Counted from the first letter of the stretch, positions 55,220 to 64,000 are shown. The stretch is DNA of 64,000 nt from Candidimonas sp. SYP-B2681 (GCF_003971065.1 NZ_RYDV01000004.1:1-64000); one strand, 5' to 3'. Notes: generated by a model not told the origin, from the sequence alone. Numbers and translations: made by a program.

Positions 55220-56160
55220 TGAGGTGTCTCGTTCTGGGCGGTGGCGGATTCATCGGGTCCGCGGTCGTGGACCGCCTTTTGCTGGACCGCCATTCGGTAC
55301 GCGTGTTCGAGCGCCCCGATGTCAAACCTTACCGCGTATTCACCAGCGGCGAGCAGGTCGAGTGGCAAGGCGGCGACCTGCAGAATGTGCAAGACATCAA
55401 CGGTGCCCTTCAGGACATTGATATCGTCTTTCACCTGGTATCGACTACGCTGCCGAAGAATTCCAACGACGACCCCGTTTACGATGTGCAAAGCAATCTG
55501 GTGGCGACACTACAGCTTTTGAACGCCATGGCCGCCAAAGGCGTGCGCCGCATGGTGTTTATTTCGTCGGGTGGCACCGTGTATGGCCCGCCGCAATATA
55601 TTCCCATCGACGAAAAGCACCCGACCGAACCGCAGGTTTCGTATGGCATCACCAAGCTGGCCATAGAAAAGTATCTGGTCATGTACGAAGCGCTGCATGG
55701 CATCAAGGCCACCATACTGCGAGTAGCGAATCCTTTTGGCGAACGCCAGCGCATCGCCACCGCGCAAGGCGCCGTGGGCGTATTCCTGCACCGCGCCATG
55801 CATGGGGAAACCATCGAAATCTGGGGCGATGGCAATGTAACCCGGGACTACGTCTACATCAGCGATGTGGCCGAGGCCTTCATCAAAGCGGCCGAATACC
55901 AAGGTAGGAAGAATGTCTTTAATATTGGCTCAGGATCGGGAACTAGCCTGAACGAGCTGCTTACGACCATGGAAGGCGTACTGGGCGGCCCGATAGCGCG
56001 CGAATATCTGCCGGGTCGCTCCTTCGACGTCATGGTGAACGTTCTTGATACTAGCCTGGCCGCGACCGAACTGGGCTGGACGCCCAAGGTGTCTTTGCCG
56101 GAAGGTATCACGCGAACCGTCGCCTGGACCAAAAGCTCACAATCGAATAAGCCACAATGA
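55219..56160 (+). CDS. NAD-dependent sugar epimerase/dehydratase
   Basis: Extended SDR of 313 residues with the N-terminal GGGGFIGSAVVDRL, HLVSTTLP, SSGGTVYGPP and the catalytic YGITKLAIEK (Tyr/Lys), then NPFGERQ and DYVYISDVAEAF. It resembles UDP-glucose 4-epimerase-type enzymes (GalE/WbpP-like); substrate and product are not determinable. The ATG overlaps the preceding stop (TAATG) and its own stop overlaps the next GT2 (ATGA), so it belongs to the rfb operon and likely makes a second donor sugar. Confidence 0.88.
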   Translation: MRCLVLGGGGFIGSAVVDRLLLDRHSVRVFERPDVKPYRVFTSGEQVEWQGGDLQNVQDINGALQDIDIVFHLVSTTLPKNSNDDPVYDVQSNLVATLQLLNAMAAKGVRRMVFISSGGTVYGPPQYIPIDEKHPTEPQVSYGITKLAIEKYLVMYEALHGIKATILRVANPFGERQRIATAQGAVGVFLHRAMHGETIEIWGDGNVTRDYVYISDVAEAFIKAAEYQGRKNVFNIGSGSGTSLNELLTTMEGVLGGPIAREYLPGRSFDVMVNVLDTSLAATELGWTPKVSLPEGITRTVAWTKSSQSNKPQ

Positions 56161-58121
56161 CCAAGCCCTTGCCAAAAAATGACGCCTCGCCCAGCCCTAT
56201 TGATATGTTTAGATTCCAACTGGCCCGCGTAAAGCGCGTACTGGCCGCCATGCCGACCATGTTGCAGCACAACGGCGGCTTGCAATTGACTGCTCGCAAG
56301 GCCGTGATGATATTCCGCGAGGAAGGGTGGCAAGGCGTCCGGCGCCGGCTCAGCATGGCAACGCAAAATGCCGCGCCCATATTCGATGAGCACGGGCGGC
56401 CGATCAATCGTAATGACTACACCGAATGGGTGCGACGTTACGATACCCTGGACGACAGCCGGCGTGACGAAATTCTGGCCAAAATCGACACCATGGTCCG
56501 CCATCCGAAAATTTCGATCGTGATGCCGGTTTATGACCCGCCGCTGGATTTCCTGGACCAGGCGATATGGTCGGTGCGTCAGCAGCTGTACCCGCATTGG
56601 GAATTCTGCATCGCCGACGACGCGTCCAAAAACCAAGCCGTACGCGACCTGCTGGCCCGGCATGCGGCCGAAGACCCTCGCATCAAGGTGATTTACCGAA
56701 GCGAAAACGGCCATATATCGCTAGCGTCGAACTCAGCCGCCGAACAAGCCACTGGCGAATTCGTCGCGCTGCTGGACAACGACGACCTGTTGCCGCCGCA
56801 AGCGCTGTTCTATATTGCCGACGCGATATTGAAGAACCCCACCGCCGGTCTGATCTATTCCGATGAAGACAAGATCGATTCGGCAGGCAATAGGCGCAGC
56901 CCATACTTCAAGCCACGCTGGAATCCGGACCTCTTCCTGTCGCACAACATGATCTGCCATCTGGGCGTTTACCGACGCACGCTGGGAGCCGAGCTTGGCT
57001 GGTTTCGCGAAGGCTATGAAGGCGCACAGGACTACGACCTGGCGCTGCGCTGCGTGGAACGCTTAGCGTCGAAAGACATCGTCCATATTCCACGCGTGCT
57101 GTATCACTGGCGCAGCCATGCCGGCAGCACCGCGTTTGCCGGTTCAGAGAAAAACTACGCATCGACGGCCGGCCAGCGCGCGCTGGATGACCACTTCGCC
57201 CGCATAGGCGTAGCGGCCAAGTCCGATCTACTGCATATGGGCATGTACCGAGTGCGCTACGACATTGCCGAGCCGGCACCGATGGTAAGTCTGATCATCC
57301 CCACACGCAATGGACTGGATTTAATCCGGCTATGCATTACCAGCATCCTGGAAAAGACGCATTACACGAATTACGAAATTCTAATCATCGATAACGGATC
57401 GGACGACCCGAACACCCTGGCGTATTTCCGCAGCCTGGCGAACAACCCGAATGTGCGCGTCATACGAGACGAGCAACCTTTCAACTATTCGGCCTTGAAC
57501 AATTCGGCGGTCGAACAGGCTCGTGGCGAATACGTTGCCTTGGTCAACAACGATATCGAGGTGATCTCGCCTCATTGGCTGCACGAAATGGTCAGTATTG
57601 CCATGCAGCCCGGCGTGGGTGCCGTGGGCGCCCGTCTTTGGTACCCGGACAACCGTCTGCAGCACGGCGGCGTAGTGATCGGCCTGGGTGGCGTGGCTGG
57701 ACATTCGCACAAGTATTTGCAACGCCACCAACCCGGCTACTTCCATCGCGCCCAATTGATCCAGTCATTCTCTGCGGTTACCGCGGCCTGTCTACTGATC
57801 AAGAAAGCCACCTTTCAGGAAGTCAAAGGGCTGAACGAAGAAGATCTGCAAATCGCCTTTAACGATGTGGACTTCTGCTTGCGGGTAAGGGAAGCGGGAT
57901 ACCGAAACGTATGGACGCCGTATGCCGAGCTTTATCACCACGAATCGGCAACCCGTGGCACCGAAGACACCCCGGAAAAGAAAGCGCGCTTTAGCAAAGA
58001 AGTGATGTACATGAAAGAGCGCTGGGGCGATTCGCTGCTGGATGACCCGGCATATAGCCCTAACTTGACGCTTGACTACGAAGACTTCAGTCTCGCCTGG
58101 CCACCGCGAGTTCTACAGTAG
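56157..58121 (+). CDS. Tandem GT2 family glycosyltransferase
   Basis: A 654-residue protein with two GT-A domains. Domain 1 (about 115-330) has ISIVMPVYDPPLDFL, DDASKNQAVRD, LLDNDDLLPP and YSDEDKID. Domain 2 (about 390-620) has VSLIIPTRNGLDLIRL, IDNGSDDPNT, LVNNDIEVI and FNDVDFCLRVREAGYRN. The N-terminal 100 residues are helical. Such double GT2 enzymes act in O-antigen or rhamnan polymerisation. It is the last gene of the rfb operon, overlapping the epimerase by four bases. A hairpin (58176-58196) follows. Confidence 0.92.
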   Translation: MTKPLPKNDASPSPIDMFRFQLARVKRVLAAMPTMLQHNGGLQLTARKAVMIFREEGWQGVRRRLSMATQNAAPIFDEHGRPINRNDYTEWVRRYDTLDDSRRDEILAKIDTMVRHPKISIVMPVYDPPLDFLDQAIWSVRQQLYPHWEFCIADDASKNQAVRDLLARHAAEDPRIKVIYRSENGHISLASNSAAEQATGEFVALLDNDDLLPPQALFYIADAILKNPTAGLIYSDEDKIDSAGNRRSPYFKPRWNPDLFLSHNMICHLGVYRRTLGAELGWFREGYEGAQDYDLALRCVERLASKDIVHIPRVLYHWRSHAGSTAFAGSEKNYASTAGQRALDDHFARIGVAAKSDLLHMGMYRVRYDIAEPAPMVSLIIPTRNGLDLIRLCITSILEKTHYTNYEILIIDNGSDDPNTLAYFRSLANNPNVRVIRDEQPFNYSALNNSAVEQARGEYVALVNNDIEVISPHWLHEMVSIAMQPGVGAVGARLWYPDNRLQHGGVVIGLGGVAGHSHKYLQRHQPGYFHRAQLIQSFSAVTAACLLIKKATFQEVKGLNEEDLQIAFNDVDFCLRVREAGYRNVWTPYAELYHHESATRGTEDTPEKKARFSKEVMYMKERWGDSLLDDPAYSPNLTLDYEDFSLAWPPRVLQ

Positions 58122-58175
58122 CAAGAAAATACAACCGGCGGCGAATGTTGCCAGCCGTGGTCTACGTTTAAAAAG

Positions 58176-58196
58176 TATCGCGCTCTAGGCGCGATA
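58176..58196. promoter_or_regulatory. Hairpin/dyad between the glycan operon and the RTX gene
   Basis: TATCGCG (58176-58182) and CGCGATA (58190-58196) are exact reverse complements with a seven-base loop. No T-run follows, so it is not a classical terminator. It lies 43 bases before the RTX gene start and could be an operator or mRNA leader hairpin. Confidence 0.5.
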
Positions 58197-58238
58197 TGTC
58201 ATACTTTGTAAACCTCTTAGACCACTGGAAACATCCTC

Positions 58239-60722
58239 ATGTCGTCGCCGCTGCTTTTCAGTTTGAAATGGTATTTAGACAGTAATCCAGATGTGGCCGA
58301 GGCGGTTAGGCAAGGTCTGATCGACGCGTTCGAGCACTTCGAACGATTTGGCGTGGGGGAAGGCCGCTCGGCTACCCCGATCTTTAGTCCAAAAGAATAC
58401 TTAAGACATTACCCCGATGTGGCGGCAGCGGTAGCGCGAGGTGAAATTACCGCGTACGGTCACTTCCTGATGCATGGCATGAGCGAAGGTCGTTCACCCT
58501 CCGCATTATTCGACCGTAGTTTCTACCTGACGCAAAACCCCGATGTGGCAAATGTGGTGTCGGCTCGCGGCATGACGGCTGCCGAACACTTCTGGCTTTT
58601 TGGTCAAAATGAAGGTCGCCAATTTACTCCTGAATTCAATGTAGCCGCCTATTTGCAGGCCAACCCGGATGTAGCGGTTGCGGTGCAAGGGGGTACTGTT
58701 ACGGCCATGGTTCACTTAATGGTATTCGGTCTTAACGAAGGGCGCGACCTAGGCAACGGCGTCAGCCTTCGTAACTTCGCCGATGACCCGACATTCATGC
58801 AAGCGATGGCCAGTGGCGATAGCCATGGCGCCTGGCAATGGGTCGCCGACGTTGCACCGTTCTTCCCCTCGTTTGTCGCGCCGGCCGGCTGGACGCCTCC
58901 GGCGAACACAACAATTCCGGTGGACTTTGTTCCCCCTTCAGGGGTAAAGCTGCAAGTCCCGGCAGGGGTAATCGTGCCTGTAGGCACTAAACTGCCCGAT
59001 ACGTTCGTTCAGCCTGTAGCCCCGGATAATGGTAGCGGGGCAACAATACCGAATTTTACAGTGATCGAGGGTACAGGCGCACAGGCAGGCTTCTGGACGC
59101 TTTCCGGCGGAAATGGCAACGTAAGCATCGCAATAAGCGGTGCTGACTACGTATTCACGCCCAGCACTGGCGCACCGGTCAAAGTCCCCACGTTGAATGT
59201 TAAGGGACTGGTCTTTGCCACCATCAACCTATCCGGCGCCTTTAATACTTTGAAGACCCTGAACATCGGCGGGACGGGCTCTTTTACGCTGACCGATACC
59301 GCTATGTTGTTAAGCGATATCGAGATCGCGCACGCATCCCTGCTGAGCCATGCCGTCAATGCGGCGAACTATACCTATACGATTCACGACACGAAAGACA
59401 ACCTATTTTCGATTGATGGATTCGCTCCAGGGGTAGAGTCCCTGCTGGTCGCAGCCCAAGCCGTAACGATTTCCGGAACCCTTGGCTTAACCGAAATTTC
59501 GTTACTGCAGCGCATGGCGCTTAACAACTTGACCGCAACAGTGGCTTTGCAAGACGAATTTCCGTCGACGGAATTGTCTAACCTTAACGCTGCGGGCGGC
59601 GTCCTTACGTTTAATGTTAGCGGCGCCGACTACTCTAGAGCGCTGGTCGGCGGCCAGGGGAACGATGTTTTTAACTTAGATACCGCAGCTGGCGGGACCT
59701 TTAATGGTGGCAAAGGCGCAGATCGATTTGTGTTCAAAGACAATCTTGTATTGCGCCAAGTTAACTCCGTAGTCGGCGGTGACGGCATCGACACCATCGA
59801 GTTCACCACGGAGGTCGACACCTTAACGGACGGTTCATTCAACGGAAATAATTTCCACGATGATTTTAGCAATGTCCAAAGCGTTGAAACCGTCCAGTTG
59901 TTCGGCGTTAACAAAGTGAACCTCGGAGAGCAATTTTTCCCCGCAGGCATCCACACCATCGTCACTGGTAACGGCAATACCACGCTGCGTTACGACACTG
60001 ACGCAATCGGTAAGATCACGGTCGACGTCGGCGCCATGGCTGATAACGCAATCCTGACACTCACACCCTTCCCGCATGAGGCGACGACCAAGGATTGGTT
60101 TCGCATAATTAACCTCAAGGGCGATGTCGATGCAAATAGCTTGCCAGGCAATATCAGCGTAAGCACCGCAAGTGGAGCGGGTTTTGACGTGTCGATAGGT
60201 GGCGGAAGGGGTGCGGATACACTGACGGGGGGATCAGGGAACGACACCCTTAAAGGCGGTTCGGGCAGCGACTCTCTTGATGGCGGCGCAGGCAACGATG
60301 TTTATAAGTACGAAGGAGTCAGCGACTCTACGGTGGTGAACACCGCCGCAGCCGCTACCGGCTTTGATACGGTCACTATTACCTCTGGCGATATTTTTGA
60401 TTTATGGCTGGACATTACTTCAGTACGAACAATCGAGGACTACACAGGCGACGTGCCCGACACGAATGGAGATGCCCTTCTAACCCAATTGGACAACTAC
60501 TACCAATCCGGCGGCCCTTTAGGCGGGATTGACGCTATGTATATCAGCATAGGCAACAAAGCCAAAGGACGCTTTCTGGTCATTGACGCCAATGACGATA
60601 ATCACATCACGGACGCTGATCTCATCATCGAAATCGTCGGAACCCCCAACTTGTTCAAACAATTGACGCTCTCGGAAGGCAACGTTGTAATCACAGAACA
60701 TGAGGAAATGAACTGGGGATAG
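58239..60722 (+). CDS. RTX-type calcium-binding exoprotein with N-terminal 42-residue-period repeats
   Basis: An 827-residue, probably secreted protein without a Sec signal. Residues 7-169 hold four copies of a 37-residue module spaced exactly 42 apart (F at 7, 49, 91, 133; EGR ending at 43, 85, 127, 169). About 230-650 is a serine/threonine/glycine/asparagine-rich beta-strand region. RTX nonapeptides (GGRGADTLTGGSGNDTLKGG and following) lie at about 654-690. Two EF-hand/dockerin-like loops follow: D741, N743, D745, D752 and D783, N785, D787, D794. Type I secretion is likely. A surface-layer or adhesin role is inferred. A TolC-like channel gene lies nearby. Confidence 0.85.
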   Translation: MSSPLLFSLKWYLDSNPDVAEAVRQGLIDAFEHFERFGVGEGRSATPIFSPKEYLRHYPDVAAAVARGEITAYGHFLMHGMSEGRSPSALFDRSFYLTQNPDVANVVSARGMTAAEHFWLFGQNEGRQFTPEFNVAAYLQANPDVAVAVQGGTVTAMVHLMVFGLNEGRDLGNGVSLRNFADDPTFMQAMASGDSHGAWQWVADVAPFFPSFVAPAGWTPPANTTIPVDFVPPSGVKLQVPAGVIVPVGTKLPDTFVQPVAPDNGSGATIPNFTVIEGTGAQAGFWTLSGGNGNVSIAISGADYVFTPSTGAPVKVPTLNVKGLVFATINLSGAFNTLKTLNIGGTGSFTLTDTAMLLSDIEIAHASLLSHAVNAANYTYTIHDTKDNLFSIDGFAPGVESLLVAAQAVTISGTLGLTEISLLQRMALNNLTATVALQDEFPSTELSNLNAAGGVLTFNVSGADYSRALVGGQGNDVFNLDTAAGGTFNGGKGADRFVFKDNLVLRQVNSVVGGDGIDTIEFTTEVDTLTDGSFNGNNFHDDFSNVQSVETVQLFGVNKVNLGEQFFPAGIHTIVTGNGNTTLRYDTDAIGKITVDVGAMADNAILTLTPFPHEATTKDWFRIINLKGDVDANSLPGNISVSTASGAGFDVSIGGGRGADTLTGGSGNDTLKGGSGSDSLDGGAGNDVYKYEGVSDSTVVNTAAAATGFDTVTITSGDIFDLWLDITSVRTIEDYTGDVPDTNGDALLTQLDNYYQSGGPLGGIDAMYISIGNKAKGRFLVIDANDDNHITDADLIIEIVGTPNLFKQLTLSEGNVVITEHEEMNWG
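58257..58745 (+). repeat. Four 42-residue-period protein repeats in the RTX gene
   Basis: Coding repeats with the consensus F-x3-x-YL-x2-NPDVA-(about 12)-A-x2-HF-x3-G-x2-EGR. The four units start at codons 7, 49, 91 and 133 and are each 37 codons long with five-codon linkers. Unit 2 has HYPDVA in place of NPDVA, and unit 4 has HL in place of HF. The DNA copies have diverged, so the duplication is old. Confidence 0.92.
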
Positions 60723-60765
60723 ATGGCGCCTCGCGCTGCTCCATCGGCCACGTCATACCGTCCCT

Positions 60766-62478
60766 TCAGTCCAGCGATACGCCTGGTCCGCGAGGAAGTT
60801 CACAGAACTTCCCTTGATCATAGGCGTATGCTTTGGCCGGAGATGCCCCAGCTTTGATAAGGCCCATCCAGCCCCGGTAACGCCCGACGCCCGAGTACGC
60901 ATTGACATCGTCCCGTATGGCTCCCGATACACCGTAGCCCACGGTGGCGTTGGCCCCATCGACCAACAGGATCAGAACCCGATCGGCTGTAGGGCGCTTC
61001 AACACAACCCAGCCGGCGGCATCCATGCCTTCGGGCAAACGCCTGAGCATGTCGTAACTTCCGGTACACATGGCGGGATCTACACGCGCAGGATCAAACT
61101 TGACGACGCCAGCGTCGTGCAACCACCCTGACCCATAGGGACCAAAATTGATTTCAGCCGCGAAGCGCGCCTGTTCCATTAAGTAATTGCGCTGATCCGC
61201 AAAGAAAACGGCAGACGTCAGATCAGGCCGGTCGATACCGGCCTTTATCGACAGCACGGCCAGGTCGCGCCTGAACAGTTCAGGCGCGTCGTTGTTAACG
61301 TTGTGCTGATACGTCGCAACCCATGTGGCCAGACCCACAGCAACAAGCACTACGGCGCGCCGCAGCGCCGCCTTTACGGCAACGTCATAGGCCAGCAGGA
61401 ACAGGCATGCCCAACTGATCAGCATGGGCGTCCCGTAGCGGCTTACCACGGCCTGGCCCAGGCCCAGGGGATAGCGCCCAGTGGCCGCGGCCAGCGCGGC
61501 GATCGCTATAAAGGCGTAACCAGCGATCAAGAAGGAACGGTAGGGAGTGACCTTGCGGTGGCGGTAAAGGCTGAAGGTCATCGCCAGCATCGCGACCAGC
61601 GAAAACAGGCCAAACAAAGCGCTGACGGTAAAGTCCTGAATCAGGAAGTACGTGGCGCTTCCCATGAATGACAAGAAAAAGTGCGGCACCAGCCACAGGG
61701 CGTCGGCCAGGGGAACCGATGGCAATCCAATATCGGGCTTGGTAAACCCGGTGAAGTACACCAAGCCTACGACCGCGCCCGCTATCAGGGGCACGGCCAA
61801 TTCCTTAAGCGGCCGCCTTAACAGCAGCGACTGGAATACCAGCAATGGAAACACCAGCAGTCCGTTGCCCATGGACACGGTCGCGAGTACGGCCGGCACA
61901 ATAGACCAGTACAGTGCGGGCATACGTGGGCGGCCGTCGTTGATGCCGCGGCTGAATACCGCAGACGCCATTAGCGCAAAAAGGTAGACAGCGATGAATT
62001 GGCTTTGGAAGCCCCACGTGAAGTTCTCGTACTGTATCCACGAAAACAACAAGACCAGGCAAAGGCCGGCAATAAGGAAGATAGATCCACGGCGGCGGCC
62101 CTGCGCGGCCTGCGTAATAAAAACCATGGCCGTCAGGCTTTGCAGTAGGACGGCGGCCACGAACAGGAATACATTGCGGCCGCCAAACCAATTGGCATCA
62201 AGCCAGAAAAACACGCGCGCCAACACGATGCGGTGTTCCATGTGGGGCACCCACCATGCCGCGGTATTGCCGTCGGCAAGTTGCTGCAAGAACCCGATGG
62301 ATCCTATCCATTGATCTGAATAGGGCAGCGGGGAAAAATAATGCACCACACCATAAATGGTACTGAAGAACACAAGCAGCCCAAGCACTAATAGCCATGC
62401 GCCGGCCAGTCGGTCCAAGATACCCTGACTACGCCCTTTTGGCGCGCCTGACTTCCAGTCTGATTTATGCAGCACCAT
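60766..62478 (-). CDS. Polytopic membrane protein of unknown function
   Basis: I do not recognise the family. The 570 residues have a basic N-terminus, about ten or eleven hydrophobic helices within about 25-410, and a C-terminal soluble region (about 410-570) with four cysteines or so and no known motif. The first large loop contains SDQWIGSIGFLQQLADGN and HMEHRIVLARVFFWLD, an aromatic, charged loop of the kind seen in GT-C glycosyltransferases; that is only an analogy. Its place between the RTX gene and tolC suggests a surface role. It is convergent with the RTX gene (43 bases apart). Confidence 0.75.
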   Translation of the reverse strand: MVLHKSDWKSGAPKGRSQGILDRLAGAWLLVLGLLVFFSTIYGVVHYFSPLPYSDQWIGSIGFLQQLADGNTAAWWVPHMEHRIVLARVFFWLDANWFGGRNVFLFVAAVLLQSLTAMVFITQAAQGRRRGSIFLIAGLCLVLLFSWIQYENFTWGFQSQFIAVYLFALMASAVFSRGINDGRPRMPALYWSIVPAVLATVSMGNGLLVFPLLVFQSLLLRRPLKELAVPLIAGAVVGLVYFTGFTKPDIGLPSVPLADALWLVPHFFLSFMGSATYFLIQDFTVSALFGLFSLVAMLAMTFSLYRHRKVTPYRSFLIAGYAFIAIAALAAATGRYPLGLGQAVVSRYGTPMLISWACLFLLAYDVAVKAALRRAVVLVAVGLATWVATYQHNVNNDAPELFRRDLAVLSIKAGIDRPDLTSAVFFADQRNYLMEQARFAAEINFGPYGSGWLHDAGVVKFDPARVDPAMCTGSYDMLRRLPEGMDAAGWVVLKRPTADRVLILLVDGANATVGYGVSGAIRDDVNAYSGVGRYRGWMGLIKAGASPAKAYAYDQGKFCELPRGPGVSLD

Positions 62479-62554
62479 CCTTCCCCAAATCTGTAATTCG
62501 GATCAGATCATACCAAGGCCCAGGCTCATGCCCGCACGATCCTGGCGCCACAAC

Positions 62555-63955
62555 CTAGCGCAGGATCACTTGTTCCGGACCGAAATAGGCATCGCTGGCG
62601 GAATCGATGGCCCTGGCGTCCAGTGTGCTTGCCGCGCCGGCCAACGACAGCCGCGCCAGCACATACTGCAAGCGCGCCTGAGTAAGATCCAGCCGCGACT
62701 GGTACAACAAGTCTTGGGCATCAAGTATGTCGACAATGCTGCGAGTACCGGCCTGGTAACCCATCTCGATCGCTCTAAGGGCCTCGGCGCTGGACTCCAC
62801 TGCAGTGACCAAAGCGCTGATGCGTTGCGCACCACTGACCACCGCCTGATACTGACGGGTGACTTCCACGGCAACTCGTTCCCGGGTGGCTGCCAGCTCT
62901 TGCGAGGCGCGGTCACGATTATGACGCGCCTGTCCTACCTGGGCGCTGGTCAATCCGCCCGAAAAAATAGGCAAAGCCACCTGGATACCGAAGGAATTTG
63001 TAGAACTGTCCTGGTCGCGGGTCGATATCGTCTCGCCCGACACCACACGCCTTGCCGCCACGATGTCCAAGGTAGGCAGGTGGCCGCCAAATGTACGGTC
63101 GACTTCCTGGTCCGATATGCGCACGCCCTCTTGGCCGCTACGGATTTCGGAGTTGCCCGCCATGGCTGCGACCAGCCAATCTTCTTGCGTAGCCGGTATC
63201 AGTACACCGGGTTTGAAGTCGCGTTTGAGCATGCTGATACGCAATGGCGCGCTGCCTACCATTTCCTGCAGTTCCCGGCGGGCTACGACCAACGCGTCTT
63301 CCGCCTTGATCAAATCGGCCCGGGCCAGATCGCGGCGCGACTTTGCTTCATGCACGTCAGTCACGGTTCCCTCGCCGCCATCATAGCGGCGCTGCGCCAC
63401 GGTAATTTGTTTCTCGTTGGCGTCCAGCTTGCTTTGGGCCAGGGAAACGTTTTCGTAAGACAGCAAGACCTGAAAATAGCGATTGATCAGGCGTAGCGAC
63501 GTGTCTTTCGCCCTGGTGTCGAACACGGCCAGGCTATAGTCGGCGCGCGCCTGGCCTTGGCGATACTCCGCAATGCGGCTCCAGTTGAAAACCGTTTGGG
63601 TTGCCCGGATTTCGTTGGTGCGCGACGGGTAGTTAAGGTCAGAACCGACGGTATTGCCGCCGGGCCCCGGTTCGTCCAGCGTGCCGCGAATTTTATTGCG
63701 CCCCAGGGATGCGCTAACTTGCGGCAGCAAGCCCGCGCGGCCTATCGCCCGATTGGTTTGACCCGCTTCGCGTTCGCTGATGGCAGCTTGGTAGGTTGGG
63801 TCATTTTGCAGAGTGGCCCGCCAGGCTTGCGACAGGGTTAAGCCCGACGATTCAGTATTGGCTGGGGGTGCAGCTTTTGCAGCCTGCACCCCCAACGAGG
63901 CAGACGCCAATGCCAGCGCGCAGACAAAGCGCGCAACAGTCGGCAGCACACGCAT
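62555..63955 (-). CDS. tolC: TolC family outer-membrane channel protein
   Basis: A 466-residue outer-membrane efflux protein with a signal peptide (about 1-25, ending VQA) and the two OEP repeats: LTLSQAWRATLQNDPTYQAA near the start, then GLLPQVSASLG, the long coiled helices (RAKDTSLRLINRYFQVLLSYENVSLAQSKLDANEKQI) and the second-half repeat with GYQAGTRSIVDILDAQDLLY. It serves multidrug efflux or type I secretion and could export the RTX protein. AAGGAG before the ATG lies within the upstream gene's last codons, so translation is coupled to it. Confidence 0.93.
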   Translation of the reverse strand: MRVLPTVARFVCALALASASLGVQAAKAAPPANTESSGLTLSQAWRATLQNDPTYQAAISEREAGQTNRAIGRAGLLPQVSASLGRNKIRGTLDEPGPGGNTVGSDLNYPSRTNEIRATQTVFNWSRIAEYRQGQARADYSLAVFDTRAKDTSLRLINRYFQVLLSYENVSLAQSKLDANEKQITVAQRRYDGGEGTVTDVHEAKSRRDLARADLIKAEDALVVARRELQEMVGSAPLRISMLKRDFKPGVLIPATQEDWLVAAMAGNSEIRSGQEGVRISDQEVDRTFGGHLPTLDIVAARRVVSGETISTRDQDSSTNSFGIQVALPIFSGGLTSAQVGQARHNRDRASQELAATRERVAVEVTRQYQAVVSGAQRISALVTAVESSAEALRAIEMGYQAGTRSIVDILDAQDLLYQSRLDLTQARLQYVLARLSLAGAASTLDARAIDSASDAYFGPEQVILR

Positions 63956-63957
63956 GA

Positions 63958-64000
63958 TTACTGCTCCTTGAACGACTTGTTCAAGCGTTCCAGCATGGGT
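63958..64000 (-). CDS. C-terminal fragment of an unidentified gene upstream of tolC
   Basis: The last 13 codons before the window edge read PMLERLNKSFKEQ and stop with TAA, two bases before the tolC start. The end of this frame contains the tolC Shine-Dalgarno (AAGGAG). Too little remains to identify it. If it is a membrane-fusion or ABC protein, a type I secretion operon would be complete outside the window. Confidence 0.55.
   Translation of the reverse strand, partial: PMLERLNKSFKEQ

Overview
The window reads as a chromosomal segment of a betaproteobacterium of the order Burkholderiales, most likely an Alcaligenaceae relative of Bordetella, Achromobacter or Pusillimonas. The evidence is protein similarity recognised by eye: ArgB, ptsN-hprK-rapZ, the ctpA-envC-gpmA block, Bug/TctC receptors and the ntrX-ntrY-DUF4390-rsmB block. 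No tRNA, rRNA, insertion sequence or CRISPR array was seen.

Layout. 1-795 has no gene and carries a small family of direct, inverted and tandem repeats. 796-9327 is core: apt, then kdsD-kdsC-lptC-lptA-lptB (Kdo synthesis and LPS transport), hpf, the nitrogen-PTS genes ptsN-hprK-rapZ, and rlpA. 9472-20138 holds rsmI, yraN-gmhA-dolP, a TlpA-like thioredoxin, argB, a HAD nucleotidase, a MoeB-like E1 enzyme, ctpA-envC-gpmA and rhodanese-grxC. These continue into secB-gpsA. 21817-26380 is a Bug receptor/amidase/LysR accessory locus. 26357-37113 contains trmL, comF, a bioC-like methyltransferase, a higBA toxin-antitoxin pair, a UDP-xylose synthase homologue, ntrY with a shortened ntrX, rsmB and rimO.

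37125-63955 is a surface-glycan region. It has two different lipid-carrier glycosyl-1-phosphate transferases (WecA-like and WcaJ-like), three single GT2 enzymes, an autotransporter with a thioredoxin beside it, and one long operon rfbB-rfbD-rfbA-rfbC-wzm-wzt-(methyltransferase/GT4/RgpF)-epimerase-GT2x2. This supports an ABC-exported, rhamnose-containing O-antigen or similar polysaccharide. Immediately downstream lie an RTX-type calcium-binding exoprotein, an orphan polytopic membrane protein and a TolC-family outer-membrane channel.

Most notable observations: (1) a repeat of exactly 42-residue period at the N-terminus of the RTX protein, whose core motif also occurs inside the large glycosyltransferase two genes upstream of its neighbour; (2) a 1197-residue protein fusing methyltransferase, coiled coil, GT4 and RgpF domains, reminiscent of chain-length rulers; (3) an NtrX-like regulator with no AAA+ domain, together with a lptB-hpf junction that lacks rpoN; (4) a 14-codon upstream ORF with a perfect Shine-Dalgarno that overlaps the rapZ start.
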